Shown here one piece after another: positions 55,215 to 64,000 of a stretch of DNA of 64,000 bases. The translations under genes and the position numbers were made by a program. Under the pieces are notes generated by a model, which saw nothing but the letters and a program-made list of their open reading frames with translations, had not been told where the DNA came from and searched no databases. Origin of the DNA: Marinoscillum pacificum (GTDB lineage: Bacteria; Bacteroidota; Bacteroidia; Cytophagales; Cyclobacteriaceae); NCBI RefSeq assembly GCF_024714495.1, contig NZ_JAMZMJ010000012.1:120406-184405 (forward strand), given 5' to 3'. The first letter of the stretch is position 1; every line of letters starts with the position of its first letter.

Positions 55215-55654
55215 AAGTTGATATTACAATTAAGCCATTCATCTTCTATATTGGCACCGTACTTTTTATAGAAGTTGATGGCTGGTTCGTTCCAGTCTAG
55301 TACTTGCCACATCATACCAGTAGCACCTTCTTTTTTGCCGATTTCTATCGTTTCTTCGAAGAGTAATTTACCAATGCCAGATCCTCTTTTAGATTCGGTA
55401 ACGATCAAATCTTCCAGGTAAATTCGTTTTCCTTTCCAGGTAGAGTATCTCCAATAGTACATAGACATGCCATGAATGGTGTCGTTTTCTTCTGCGACAA
55501 TGAAGCCATACACTGGGTTTTCACCGAATCCGTCTTTTTCCATCATTTCCAGTGTGTTGGTCACTTCATTAGGGGCTTTTTCATACAAAGCCAGTTCTTT
55601 GATTAACTCGAGAGCTCTTGGAAGGTCTTCAATGGTTCCTTTTCTGATGATCAT
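55211..55654 (-). CDS. GNAT-family N-acetyltransferase (diamine acetyltransferase-like)
   Basis: 147 residues. GNAT motif A is seen in LEDLIVTESKRGSGIGKLLF and motif B in WNEPAINFYKKYGANIEDEW. The N-terminal RKGTIEDLPRALELIKELA and ALYEKAPNEVTNT resemble spermidine/spermine or thialysine acetyltransferases. The substrate is inferred from overall similarity only. Confidence 0.85.
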   Translation of the reverse strand: MIIRKGTIEDLPRALELIKELALYEKAPNEVTNTLEMMEKDGFGENPVYGFIVAEENDTIHGMSMYYWRYSTWKGKRIYLEDLIVTESKRGSGIGKLLFEETIEIGKKEGATGMMWQVLDWNEPAINFYKKYGANIEDEWLNCNINF

Positions 55655-55820
55655 GAATGATGCTATCTAGTGTTTATTGTGAAATAATTAATCGTATTTG
55701 ATAAGTCCTAAATTACCATAATTACAAAAATGCCTTTTAATGCTTTAAATTTGGTCTTTATTATAATATTCTTAGTTATCTTTCATTGATAGTCAAAATC
55801 TACCGCCTTTGAAATATCCA

Positions 55821-58217
55821 ATGATTAAAGTACTCGGACTAACTTTTTTGTTTTGTTTGTCCTTCTTTTACGGATTCGCACAGAGCCCTGAGAACGGTGT
55901 TATTGACCTGCGAAACGTAGGTGATGATTTTTCATGGGTAGACCTTGATGGAGATTGGTATCTTCATTGGGAGAAACTTTATGATGGGGCAGATCTTGCC
56001 ACAGGTGGTCAGTTGGCACCATTTCCTCGAGTTTGGAATGATGAACCACTGACTGGTAATGCGTCAACAGGCTATGCTACTTATCAACTCAAGGTATTAC
56101 TTGATCCAACTAAGAAATTTGCCATATATACTCCAGCAGTCTACAATGCTTATCGCTTTTATATCAATGGAGTGTTGATTTCCAGTAATGGTCAGGTAGG
56201 TACTACTGAGGAAACCACAGAACCAAAATGGATACAAATCACCAGTGCGATAGATCAGGATATCCTTAAAGAGACCAATGTATTTACATTGCAAATAGCC
56301 AATTTCAGTCATCATAGAGGTGGTCCGGTTGATAGTATCCTGCTTGGTGATAGACAGCAACTAACAAGCTATAAGAATTATGTTTTCTTCCTGGATGCGA
56401 TCCTTACAGGTGCATTGATTATGGGGGGGATGTTTTTTCTAGGACTGTATTTGTACGGTAGAAGGCAACGTAACATCCTTTATTTCGCACTATTCTGTAT
56501 CACATTTAGCTATTATGTCTTTGGTAGCGGTAATTATGTGATGCATTGGTTGTTTCCCCGCATTCCCTGGTTGCTGTCTATTAAGTTAGAGTATGTGTCT
56601 GTGTATCTTCTGACAATATTATTGTTGAAATACACCTATGCCACATATCCTGAAGATGGACCACAGGTTCTTGAGAAGGTGGTGGTTTACGTCAGTTTAG
56701 CCTTTTTAGCAGCTGCGGTTATATTGCCGCCAACCATATTTACCTTTTTGCAGAGCTTTTTCTTGATTTTCATTTTCGGTGTAATAGGATTAGGCTTCTA
56801 CATTTATTTGAATGCGCTATTGCGAAAACGTCCTGGCTCTAAATTTGCAATGATTTCTGCAAGTGTGATTTTAATGGCGTTGCTTCTTCAGGTATTGGAT
56901 AGACTTTCTGTTTTTGATTTGCCTGCTTTTCTGGTGCCTTTGAGCTATATGATCTTTTTCTTTTTACAATCAATCACTACCTCTCAACAGGTGGCACTGG
57001 CCTGGAGACAAGCAAAAGAAGAGGCTGAAGCAAGCACCAGGGCCAAGTCGGATTTCTTGTCCACAATGTCCCATGAGATTAGAACACCGATGAACGCTGT
57101 GATCGGGTTGACCCATCACTTGTTATATAGTCATCCAAGAAACGATCAAAAGAAAACGCTGGATACTCTCAAATTCTCTTCTGAGAACTTACTTCGTTTG
57201 ATTAATGATATTTTGGACTTTAATAAACTAGAGTCCGGAAAACTGATCATTGAAGAAGCTGTTTTTAATATCAAAGAGCTTGGTCAAAACCTGGTAGATG
57301 GTTTCAAGACCACAGCGGAAGAAGTAAAAACTCAAGTGGTTTTTGAGTACGATGAAGATCTACCTGTTATGTATTTGGGTGATGCTGGGAGGTTGACCCA
57401 AGTTCTCTCTAATTTGATTAATAATGCGATCAAGTTTACCAAAAACGGGACAGTAACCTTGCGAATCAAGCAGGTAGAAAGAGAGCCTGAGAGTATTTTG
57501 GTGGCATTTGATGTAGAAGATACTGGTATTGGAATATCTAAAGCTCATCAGCAAAAGATTTTTGAGCGATTCAATCAAGCGAATACCTCTATTAACAGAA
57601 CTTACGGAGGTACTGGATTGGGATTGGCTATCAGTAAAAAAATACTGGAGTTGCAAGGAGTTGATATTCAGCTTGAAAGTGAATTGGGGAAAGGTTCAAA
57701 GTTCTTCTTCGAACAACGATTCAAAATCGCTAAAGGTGTACGTAAAACTGTGGCTAAACCTAGCCAGTTGGTCGATCCACTTCTTGATAAAAGAATTCTT
57801 CTGGTAGAGGATAATGATGTCAATGTGATGGTGGCTCAACGATTCCTCGAAAAATGGCATTGCAGAATTGGCTATGCAAAGAATGGAGAAGAGGCTCTGG
57901 AAGTGTATGGGGATGATAAGTTTGACTTAATTCTTATGGATTTACAGATGCCAATAATGGATGGCTATACCGCTACGAAAGAGTTGAGAGCAAGAGGATG
58001 TAAGTTGCCTATCTTGGCACTAACAGCTGCGGCATTATCTGATATTGAAATAAACATTAAGTCTGCAGGGTTGGATGATCTGGTAGTAAAACCATTCCAT
58101 CCTGAACATTTGTATAACAAACTCGTCAAGCATTTGGTGGAGATTCCAAATGAACAAAAGGAAAACGCTGAAGCACAGCAATCACAGTCTGTTGGACAAG
58201 AAGATTTAAAAAATTAA
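55821..58217 (+). CDS. 7TMR-DISM hybrid sensor histidine kinase
   Basis: 798 residues from the ATG at 55821 (an upstream TTG would add four). Signal peptide (about 1-21), an extracytoplasmic galactose-binding-like domain (about 25-190: WVDLDGDWYLHWEKLYDG), seven membrane helices (about 195-385), a short coiled coil, HisKA with His in TMSHEIRTPMNAVIG (about 417), HATPase (NNAIKFTKNGTV; DTGIGISK; GTGLGLAISKKIL) and a C-terminal receiver with Asp in LILMDLQMPIMDG (about 706). No HPt domain or DNA-binding partner is adjacent. The extracytoplasmic ligand may be a carbohydrate or related compound, as proposed for the family. Confidence 0.93.
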   Translation: MIKVLGLTFLFCLSFFYGFAQSPENGVIDLRNVGDDFSWVDLDGDWYLHWEKLYDGADLATGGQLAPFPRVWNDEPLTGNASTGYATYQLKVLLDPTKKFAIYTPAVYNAYRFYINGVLISSNGQVGTTEETTEPKWIQITSAIDQDILKETNVFTLQIANFSHHRGGPVDSILLGDRQQLTSYKNYVFFLDAILTGALIMGGMFFLGLYLYGRRQRNILYFALFCITFSYYVFGSGNYVMHWLFPRIPWLLSIKLEYVSVYLLTILLLKYTYATYPEDGPQVLEKVVVYVSLAFLAAAVILPPTIFTFLQSFFLIFIFGVIGLGFYIYLNALLRKRPGSKFAMISASVILMALLLQVLDRLSVFDLPAFLVPLSYMIFFFLQSITTSQQVALAWRQAKEEAEASTRAKSDFLSTMSHEIRTPMNAVIGLTHHLLYSHPRNDQKKTLDTLKFSSENLLRLINDILDFNKLESGKLIIEEAVFNIKELGQNLVDGFKTTAEEVKTQVVFEYDEDLPVMYLGDAGRLTQVLSNLINNAIKFTKNGTVTLRIKQVEREPESILVAFDVEDTGIGISKAHQQKIFERFNQANTSINRTYGGTGLGLAISKKILELQGVDIQLESELGKGSKFFFEQRFKIAKGVRKTVAKPSQLVDPLLDKRILLVEDNDVNVMVAQRFLEKWHCRIGYAKNGEEALEVYGDDKFDLILMDLQMPIMDGYTATKELRARGCKLPILALTAAALSDIEINIKSAGLDDLVVKPFHPEHLYNKLVKHLVEIPNEQKENAEAQQSQSVGQEDLKN

Positions 58218-58237
58218 GGCCTCATTCGAGGCCTTAA
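58214..58237. terminator. Hairpin between convergent kinase and peptidase genes
   Basis: Perfect 10-bp stem TTAAGGCCTC-ATTC-GAGGCCTTAA. It overlaps the kinase stop codon and lies three bases from the end of the peptidase gene. There is no long T-tract, so it may work in both directions with limited strength. Confidence 0.6.
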
Positions 58238-58240
58238 TGA

Positions 58241-60385
58241 TTACATGTCTTTCTTAGCTATTTCAGGAATTACTCCCATGTTGTACCAGGCAAATGCATA
58301 GGCATCCGCTGCTTGTTCTATACTCTTAGAGATAGGAGTTCCGGCACCGTGTCCAGCATCGGTTTCAATTCTTATCAAAACTGGTGTGCTGCCAGTGTGC
58401 GCCTCTTGCAATCCTGCAGCAAACTTAAAAGAGTGTGCAGGAACTACTCTGTCATCATGATCTGCGGTAGTTACCATCGTTGCTGGATAATCTGCTGCAT
58501 CCAAATTGTGTACAGGAGAGTAGTTCAATAGGTAATCAAACATTTCTTTAGAATCTTCGGATGTGCCATAATCATATGCCCATCCAGCTCCAGCTGTGAA
58601 TTTGTGGTATCTCAACATGTCCATTACGCCAACCGCTGGGAATGCCACTCTAGCTAAATCAGGTCGCTGAGTCATCGTGGCTCCAACTAATAATCCACCA
58701 TTAGAACCACCGGCAATTGCCAAATAGTCGCTAGTTGTATAATTCTCTTTGATTAGGTATTCTCCAGCAGCGATGAAATCATCGAATACATTCTGTTTTT
58801 GCATTTTAGTGCCGGCAATGTGCCATGCTTCTCCATATTCGCCACCACCTCTGATGTTTGGCTGTGCATAGATTCCTCCATTTTCTAACCAAAGAATTCT
58901 ACTGGTGCTAAATGATGGTCTCAGGCTGACATTGAATCCTCCATACGCGTATAGATAAGTTGGGTTTTTGCCATTTTTCTCTAAGCCTTTTTTGTAGGTA
59001 ATGAACATTGGGATTTCCGTTCCGTCCTTACTCTTGTAGAAAACTTGTTCTGTCACATAGTCTTCAGGATTGAAATCAATTTCTGGTTGTTCGTATAGCT
59101 CGGATTTACCGCTTTCGATATCGTATTTAAAAATGGTACTTGGATAAGTAAACGATGTGAATGAATAGTAAAGGGTCTTATCATCTTCTTTACCTCCAAA
59201 TCCACCAGCAGAACCAATTCCTGGTAATTCAACATCTCTTACTAATTGACCATCCATGTCGTATTGCTTGATGGCTGTTTTCGCATCTTCCAGGTAATTT
59301 GCGAAAATGTATCCGCCAGCAGTGCTCGCTCCCAATACATTTTCTGATTCTGGGATAACGTCAACCCAAGTTTCTGTGATTGGATTATCGATAGTTGTAG
59401 ATACTACTCGATTGTTTGGTGCATCCGCATTCGTTTGAATGTAGAGTTTGTCACCAACTGTTGTTAATAGTGATTTCTCAGTTTCCATGTTTTCATCAAC
59501 AGGAATAATCTTTGAGTTTGGATCATTCAAGTCTTTAATGAAAAGAACATTGCCACTAGTACTGGTAGCAGCACCAATTGCCAGGTATCTATTGTCTTCA
59601 GATACGCCTCCATATATGTATCGATATGGCTGAGCTTCTCCACCAAATATCAATTCATCAGACGACTGTGGAGTTCCTAGTTTGTGGTAATAGAGTTTAT
59701 GGTATTGAGTCTTTGCAGAGAGCTCACTTCCTTCTTTTGGTTTGTCATAAGAGCTGTAATAGAAGCCATCGTTGCCTCTCCAGCTCATGCCGCTAAACTT
59801 AATATTCTGAAGAGTGTCTTCTACAATTTCTTTGGTTTCAGTATTCATGACGATCGCCTTTCTCCAGTCCGAACCGCCAACAGAGATTAAGTAACCAAAC
59901 AAAGATCCATCATCAGTGAAGCTTGTTGAAGCAAGTGAAATGGTTCCGTCTTCTCTGAATTTGTTTGGATCTAAAAATACTTCCGCTTCAGAATCAGCGT
60001 CTTTTCTTCTGTACAGGACACTTTGATTTTGCAAGCCATCATTCTTGTAGAAATATTCCCATTCTCCATGTTTAGTAGGAGCAGAGACTCTTTCGTAATT
60101 AAACAATGTTTCTAGACGTGACTTAAGCTTGTCTCTGAACGGGATATTGTTGAGATAGGCAAATGTTACTTTGTTCTGATCCGCAACCCAGTTGCCAGTT
60201 TCTTCAGATAAGTCATCTTCTAACCAACGGTATGGATCAGGTACTTCAGTTCCGAAGTAAGTGTCAACAGTATCTACTTTCATAGTGCTGGGATAGGTCA
60301 GGTCGGCAGTAGGCTTCTCTTCTTGTTTTTGAGGAGAACATGCAACTACGCCACCAATTAGTAATGCAGGGATAATCTTCTTCAT
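58241..60385 (-). CDS. Prolyl oligopeptidase (S9A), predicted lipoprotein
   Basis: 714 residues. Lipoprotein signal (LLIGGVVAC, Cys16). N-terminal part opens with VPDPYRWLEDDLSEETGNWV, then a seven-bladed propeller, then an alpha/beta hydrolase domain with catalytic Ser in AIAGGSNGGLLVG, Asp in TTADHDDRVVP and His in TDAGHGAGTP. It cleaves short peptides after proline. Predicted to be periplasmic or surface-attached. Confidence 0.95.
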   Translation of the reverse strand: MKKIIPALLIGGVVACSPQKQEEKPTADLTYPSTMKVDTVDTYFGTEVPDPYRWLEDDLSEETGNWVADQNKVTFAYLNNIPFRDKLKSRLETLFNYERVSAPTKHGEWEYFYKNDGLQNQSVLYRRKDADSEAEVFLDPNKFREDGTISLASTSFTDDGSLFGYLISVGGSDWRKAIVMNTETKEIVEDTLQNIKFSGMSWRGNDGFYYSSYDKPKEGSELSAKTQYHKLYYHKLGTPQSSDELIFGGEAQPYRYIYGGVSEDNRYLAIGAATSTSGNVLFIKDLNDPNSKIIPVDENMETEKSLLTTVGDKLYIQTNADAPNNRVVSTTIDNPITETWVDVIPESENVLGASTAGGYIFANYLEDAKTAIKQYDMDGQLVRDVELPGIGSAGGFGGKEDDKTLYYSFTSFTYPSTIFKYDIESGKSELYEQPEIDFNPEDYVTEQVFYKSKDGTEIPMFITYKKGLEKNGKNPTYLYAYGGFNVSLRPSFSTSRILWLENGGIYAQPNIRGGGEYGEAWHIAGTKMQKQNVFDDFIAAGEYLIKENYTTSDYLAIAGGSNGGLLVGATMTQRPDLARVAFPAVGVMDMLRYHKFTAGAGWAYDYGTSEDSKEMFDYLLNYSPVHNLDAADYPATMVTTADHDDRVVPAHSFKFAAGLQEAHTGSTPVLIRIETDAGHGAGTPISKSIEQAADAYAFAWYNMGVIPEIAKKDM

Positions 60386-60413
60386 GTATATAATTCACAT
60401 TTTTCACCATGAA

Positions 60414-60448
60414 GATAAAAAAAGGGATCCCAATGATAGGATCCCTTT
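60414..60448 (-). terminator. Terminator of serS
   Basis: Minus-strand AAAGGGATCC/GGATCCCTTT 10-bp stem with an 8-base loop, followed by seven T's. Confidence 0.85.
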
Positions 60449-60472
60449 GAAGAACTTTACATGAATGGCTTC

Positions 60473-61753
60473 TTATTTCGTTATCATGGACATTCCAGTA
60501 TATGGCTGAAGTACCTCTGGTACTTTGATGCCTTCTGGAGTTTGATTGTTCTCCAAAATGGCAGCCAATATTCTTGGAACCGCCAATGCTGAACCATTTA
60601 AGGTATGAGCTAACTGCTTTTTATTGTCAGCGTTTTTATATCTCAATTTCAATCTGTTAGCCTGATAGGTTTCGAAGTTAGATACAGAACTTACTTCTAA
60701 CCATTTCTTTTGAGCTGCAGAGTATACTTCAAAATCATAAGTGATAGCAGAGGTAAATCCTAAATCTCCGCCACATAGTCTCAAGATTCTATATGGCAAG
60801 CCAAGGCTCTTAACTAACTTCTCTACATGAGCTACCATTTCGTCTAGCAACTCATAAGATTTATCTGGGTTAGCTATTTGAACAATCTCTACTTTATCAA
60901 ATTGATGTAGTCTGTTCAAGCCACGAACATGTGCTCCCCAAGATCCTGCTTCTCTTCTGAAGCAAGGAGTATATCCTACGTGTTTGATTGGAAGTTCTGC
61001 TTCATTCACAATCACGTCTCTATAAATATTGGTGATTGGGACTTCAGCTGTTGGGATCAAGAACAAGTTAGAATCCGTGATTCCGTACATCTGACCTTCT
61101 TTATCTGGAAGCTGGCCGGTACCATACCCTGAATCTTCGTTGATCAGAATAGGAGTCTGTACTTCTACATATCCAGCTTTTTGTGCTTCATCCAGGAAGT
61201 AGTTGATCATGGCTCTCACCATGCGTGCACCTGCACCTTTATAGAAAGGGAAACCTGCGCCGGTTACTTTATTACCTAATTCAAAGTCAATAATGTCATA
61301 CTCGCTAATCAAATCCCAATGTGGTTTAGCGTCTTCTCCTAGTGTTGGAGTAGCACTATCATCAACTTTTACCACCTCATTGTCATCTTCGCTCTTACCA
61401 GCAGGGACAATCGGGTTTGGAATATTTGGGATGTTGTATAGTTTGTTTAGCAGCTGATCCTGAATAAAGCTCATTTGCTCTGAAAGTGCTTTATCTTTTT
61501 CTTTCAGCTCAGCTGTTTCTGCTTTAGCTGCCTCTGCTTCATCTTTTTTTCCCTCTTTAAAAAGTTGGCCGATTTGCTTTGCCAGCTGGTTCGATTTTGC
61601 CTTTACTTCATCCAGTTCTTGTTGTGTCTTCTTTCTTTGATCGTCAAGATCGATCACTTCATTAAGCAAATCTTTTGCATTTTGAATGCCTCTTTTGCCT
61701 AACCCTTCAACGAATTTGTCTAGGTTTTCCTGAATGTTATTTACTTGTAGCAT
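60473..61753 (-). CDS. serS: Serine--tRNA ligase
   Basis: 426 residues. N-terminal coiled-coil arm (about 30-110: LDDQRKKTQQELDEVKAKSN) and class II core with motif 2 FRREAGSWGAHVRGLNRLHQ and motif 3 GSALAVPRILAAILENNQ. It charges tRNA-Ser (and tRNA-Sec precursors if present). Divergent from rho with a 261-bp spacer. Confidence 0.97.
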   Translation of the reverse strand: MLQVNNIQENLDKFVEGLGKRGIQNAKDLLNEVIDLDDQRKKTQQELDEVKAKSNQLAKQIGQLFKEGKKDEAEAAKAETAELKEKDKALSEQMSFIQDQLLNKLYNIPNIPNPIVPAGKSEDDNEVVKVDDSATPTLGEDAKPHWDLISEYDIIDFELGNKVTGAGFPFYKGAGARMVRAMINYFLDEAQKAGYVEVQTPILINEDSGYGTGQLPDKEGQMYGITDSNLFLIPTAEVPITNIYRDVIVNEAELPIKHVGYTPCFRREAGSWGAHVRGLNRLHQFDKVEIVQIANPDKSYELLDEMVAHVEKLVKSLGLPYRILRLCGGDLGFTSAITYDFEVYSAAQKKWLEVSSVSNFETYQANRLKLRYKNADNKKQLAHTLNGSALAVPRILAAILENNQTPEGIKVPEVLQPYTGMSMITK

Positions 61754-62014
61754 GTTATAAAGCTTTCTGGCTATGTCAAATGAGGTTGCAAAGTAACTGG
61801 CATTCCGTCAATAAAGGAAGTGAACCGTCAAAATATTGGTTTTTAGCGCTTGACAGAATTTAACCTCGTTTATTTGTGAAATAGTGGACGTTAACCTATA
61901 CTTGTGGAGCAATTCAAGTGGAACTCCACTTAATTTTTATCCTATTCGATATTTTATCTTAATCTCCGCACGTTTCTAACCAGCGGAACCAGTTTAAAAC
62001 CCACGTATTAATTT

Positions 62015-63715
62015 ATGTACACTTTAGATGATTTGAGTGTAAGGCTCCTTTCAGAATTGAGAGAGATTGCCGAAGATCTTGGTATTAAAAACGCCAAGAA
62101 AACAGCTAAAAAGGATCTGATCTACGAAATCCTTGACAAGCAAGCAACATTACCCGATGGCGAATTGAAGAAGTTGAAAAAAGACAAGTCTGAAGATCAA
62201 AAAGCAGCCCCTGCTAAAGAAAAAGAAGACAAGCCTAAGAAGAAGCCAACACACAAAAAGAGAGAAAACGTAAAAGAAGCACCTAAGAAAGAAGAAAAAA
62301 GTGCTGATGATCTGTTGAAATCTCTTGATATAGAAATTGAAAATTCTGACGAGAAGCCTGCGAAGGAAGAAAAACCAGCAGAGAAGTCAGAAAAATCTGA
62401 AGACAGAGGTCCTCGTAAGAGAAGAGAAAATGATCCTCGTGCTAAGAAGGAGTCCAACAACGACGACAGCAGTACTAGCAAAGGAGGAGAATCTCGTGAA
62501 AATAGAGGAGAATCTCGTGAAAATAACAGAGATCAAAGAAAAGACAACCGTAACGAACAGAGAAGCAAAAAAGCTCAGTTCAACGAGGATGTAAAAGAAT
62601 TTGATGGAATGATCGAGAACGAAGGTGTTCTTGAAATTATGCAGGATGGTTACGGTTTCTTGAGATCAAGTGACTACCACTACCTTGCAAGTCCAGATGA
62701 TATTTATGTTTCTCCATCTCAAATCAAATTGTTTGGTTTGAAAACAGGAGATACTGTAAAAGGGCAAATCAGACCTCCAAAAGATGGGGAAAAGTATTTT
62801 GCTCTATTAAGAGTAGAGAGTGTGAACGGTAAAACGACTGAGGAAATCAGAGACCGTGTTGCATTTGAATATTTGACTCCTCTATTCCCAGATCAAAAAT
62901 TAAATTTAAGCTCTAAGGCAGATAATTATTCTACTCGTATTGTTGACCTGTTTGCACCAATTGGTAAAGGTCAAAGAGGGATGATTGTTGCACAGCCTAA
63001 GACAGGTAAGACGGTGCTTTTGAAGAATATAGCTAATGCTATAGCAGAAAATCACCCTGAGGTTTACTTGATGATCTTATTGATCGATGAGCGTCCGGAA
63101 GAGGTGACTGACATGGCTAGATCAGTGAAGGCAGAAGTAGTTGCTTCTACTTTTGATGAGCAAGCTGATAAGCACGTAAAAGTATCTAGCATCGTATTGG
63201 AAAAAGCTAAGAGAATGGTAGAGTGTGGTCACGATGTAGTGATCCTTCTTGACTCTATCACAAGATTGGCTAGAGCGTACAATACGGTAGCTCCATCATC
63301 AGGTAAAATCTTATCAGGTGGTGTGGATGCTAATGCATTGCATAAGCCTAAGAGGTTCTTTGGTGCAGCGAGAAATGTAGAGAACGGTGGTTCATTGACT
63401 ATCATCGCTACAGCATTGATCGAAACTGGATCTAAGATGGATGAAGTAATCTTTGAAGAATTCAAAGGAACAGGTAACATGGAACTTCAATTGGATAGAA
63501 AACTATCTAATAAGAGAGTTTACCCTGCTATCGATGTGCCTGCATCTGGTACTCGTCGTGAGGATCTTCTTATGGATAAAGAAGAACTTCAGAGAGTATG
63601 GATCCTACGTAAGTTTATGTCTGACATGAACAGTAACGAAGCAATGGAATTCCTTTTAAGCAAAATGAAAGGAACTAGAAATAATGATGAGTTCTTAATC
63701 TCTATGAACGGTTAA
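62015..63715 (+). CDS. rho: Transcription termination factor Rho with charged insertion
   Basis: 566 residues versus about 420 in E. coli. Residues 1-48 are the Rho N-terminal helix domain; residues about 50-195 are a Lys/Glu/Arg/Asn-rich disordered insertion; then the cold-shock-like RNA-binding domain ([20 protein letters not shown]) and the RecA-like ATPase (Walker [13 protein letters not shown], Walker [33 protein letters not shown]). Such insertions are usual in Bacteroidota. A 21-bp tandem repeat lies within the insertion. Confidence 0.97.
   Translation: MYTLDDLSVRLLSELREIAEDLGIKNAKKTAKKDLIYEILDKQATLPDGELKKLKKDKSEDQKAAPAKEKEDKPKKKPTHKKRENVKEAPKKEEKSADDLLKSLDIEIENSDEKPAKEEKPAEKSEKSEDRGPRKRRENDPRAKKESNNDDSSTSKGGESRENRGESRENNRDQRKDNRNEQRSKKAQFNEDVKEFDGMIENEGVLEIMQDGYGFLRSSDYHYLASPDDIYVSPSQIKLFGLKTGDTVKGQIRPPKDGEKYFALLRVESVNGKTTEEIRDRVAFEYLTPLFPDQKLNLSSKADNYSTRIVDLFAPIGKGQRGMIVAQPKTGKTVLLKNIANAIAENHPEVYLMILLIDERPEEVTDMARSVKAEVVASTFDEQADKHVKVSSIVLEKAKRMVECGHDVVILLDSITRLARAYNTVAPSSGKILSGGVDANALHKPKRFFGAARNVENGGSLTIIATALIETGSKMDEVIFEEFKGTGNMELQLDRKLSNKRVYPAIDVPASGTRREDLLMDKEELQRVWILRKFMSDMNSNEAMEFLLSKMKGTRNNDEFLISMNG
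62486..62527 (+). repeat. 21-bp tandem repeat in the rho insertion
   Basis: Two in-frame copies of GGAGAATCTCGTGAAAATA plus two further bases (62486-62506, 62507-62527), encoding GESRENR then GESRENN. Confidence 0.8.
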
Positions 63716-63734
63716 GAGACTGTCAAGACAAATG

Positions 63735-63768
63735 AAAAGCCTGGTTGAGCAATCAATCAGGCTTTTTT
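63735..63768 (+). terminator. Rho-independent terminator of rho
   Basis: AAAAGCCTGGTTGA-GCAA-TCAATCAGGCTTTT: 14-bp stem with one G-T pair, GCAA tetraloop and a run of T's. Confidence 0.9.
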
Positions 63769-63892
63769 ATGCTCTTTATTGAAAATGATTTTTCTGATAA
63801 TTATATCCTGTTGAAGCGGGATAGGAAAAAACTATTAATCGTCAATATTCAATAAAGTTTTTGGATGACCAACGGTCAGGTCCTGAAATAGG

Positions 63893-63911
63893 TTGACACA
63901 AACAGTGTCAA
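63893..63911 (+). repeat. Short inverted repeat before a possible transposase start
   Basis: TTGACAC-AAACA-GTGTCAA, ending three bases before an ATG. Part of a block (63865-63911) that resembles an insertion-sequence left end. Confidence 0.35.
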
Positions 63912-63913
63912 AA

Positions 63914-64000
63914 ATGGATAAACAAGAAAAGTCAAATGACTTGGTAAAATACAAATCAGGCTCAGGTTATCGAGCGTCTTTCAAACATCATGTGGTTTTG
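63914..64000 (+). mobile_element. Possible start of an IS3-type transposase orfA (3' partial)
   Basis: An ATG at 63914 opens a frame of 29 codons that runs off the window: MDKQEKSNDLVKYKSGSGYR followed by ASFKHHVVL. The end resembles the YS-x-x-FK-x-x-VV opening of IS3-family orfA helix-turn-helix proteins. The match is short and the call is tentative. Confidence 0.35.

Overview
The window looks like a chromosomal segment of a Bacteroidota bacterium, most likely a marine, gliding, non-flagellated member of the Cytophagales. The reasons are: C-terminal type IX secretion (T9SS) sorting domains on several secreted proteins; promoters of the form TTTG-N19/20-TAnnTTTG; weak or absent Shine-Dalgarno sequences; a CrtI/CrtB/CrtYcd/CrtZ/CruF carotenoid cluster of the type known from this group; and typical housekeeping genes (a Rho with a long charged insertion, DUF4286, DUF4212 plus solute symporter). 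The order is an inference. No tRNA, rRNA, CRISPR array or prophage was seen.

Layout. 1-4743: the end of a large MBG-repeat surface protein with a T9SS tail and its terminator. 4794-6346: a YeiH-like membrane protein coupled to a small membrane protein. 6321-9070: a T9SS-secreted family 9 cellulase and an orphan NarL/LuxR response regulator. 9315-17670: a compact chemotaxis operon (soluble three-PAS receptor, CheW, CheB, CheA, CheC-like, CheR, two CheY). 17766-20155: two tandem paralogous secreted T9SS proteins. 20274-23221: ruvB, apbE and a ZIP metal transporter.

23347-35011 is an acetate module: a stand-alone IS1-type zinc-ribbon/HTH protein, an outer-membrane porin, a DUF4212 + sodium:solute symporter pair, a symporter-histidine kinase hybrid, a receiver protein, acetyl-CoA synthetase, a cNMP/CBS/DUF294 protein and a DnaQ-like exonuclease. 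After two lipoproteins and a secreted protein comes the glyoxylate shunt (aceB-aceA, minus strand), divergent from an ScfR/RamB-like XRE regulator. A symmetric four-half-site operator lies between them. Uptake, sensing, activation and anaplerotic use of acetate are thus encoded within about 18 kb.

41803-47758 holds an unknown protein, nrdA and nrdB (with DnaA-box-like sites upstream), rplU-rpmA and a NUMOD4-HNH protein. 47952-54857 is a light-pigment cluster on the minus strand: an ECF sigma factor leading crtI-crtB-crtYcd-ispH-crtZ, preceded by a CarH/LitR-like MerR regulator and cruF. The sigma-crt promoter is canonical and carries repeated TGTTTA half-sites, so a model in which the MerR protein represses a carotenoid operon is well supported but untested. 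54909-63768 contains DUF4286, a GNAT acetyltransferase, a 7TM-DISM hybrid histidine kinase, a prolyl oligopeptidase, serS and rho. The last 140 bases appear to enter an insertion sequence.

The most interesting points are the acetate module with its candidate domesticated-transposase regulator, the glyoxylate-shunt operator, the CarH-like protein with changed cobalamin-ligand positions together with its putative operator array, and a complete chemotaxis operon in an apparently non-flagellated gliding lineage.
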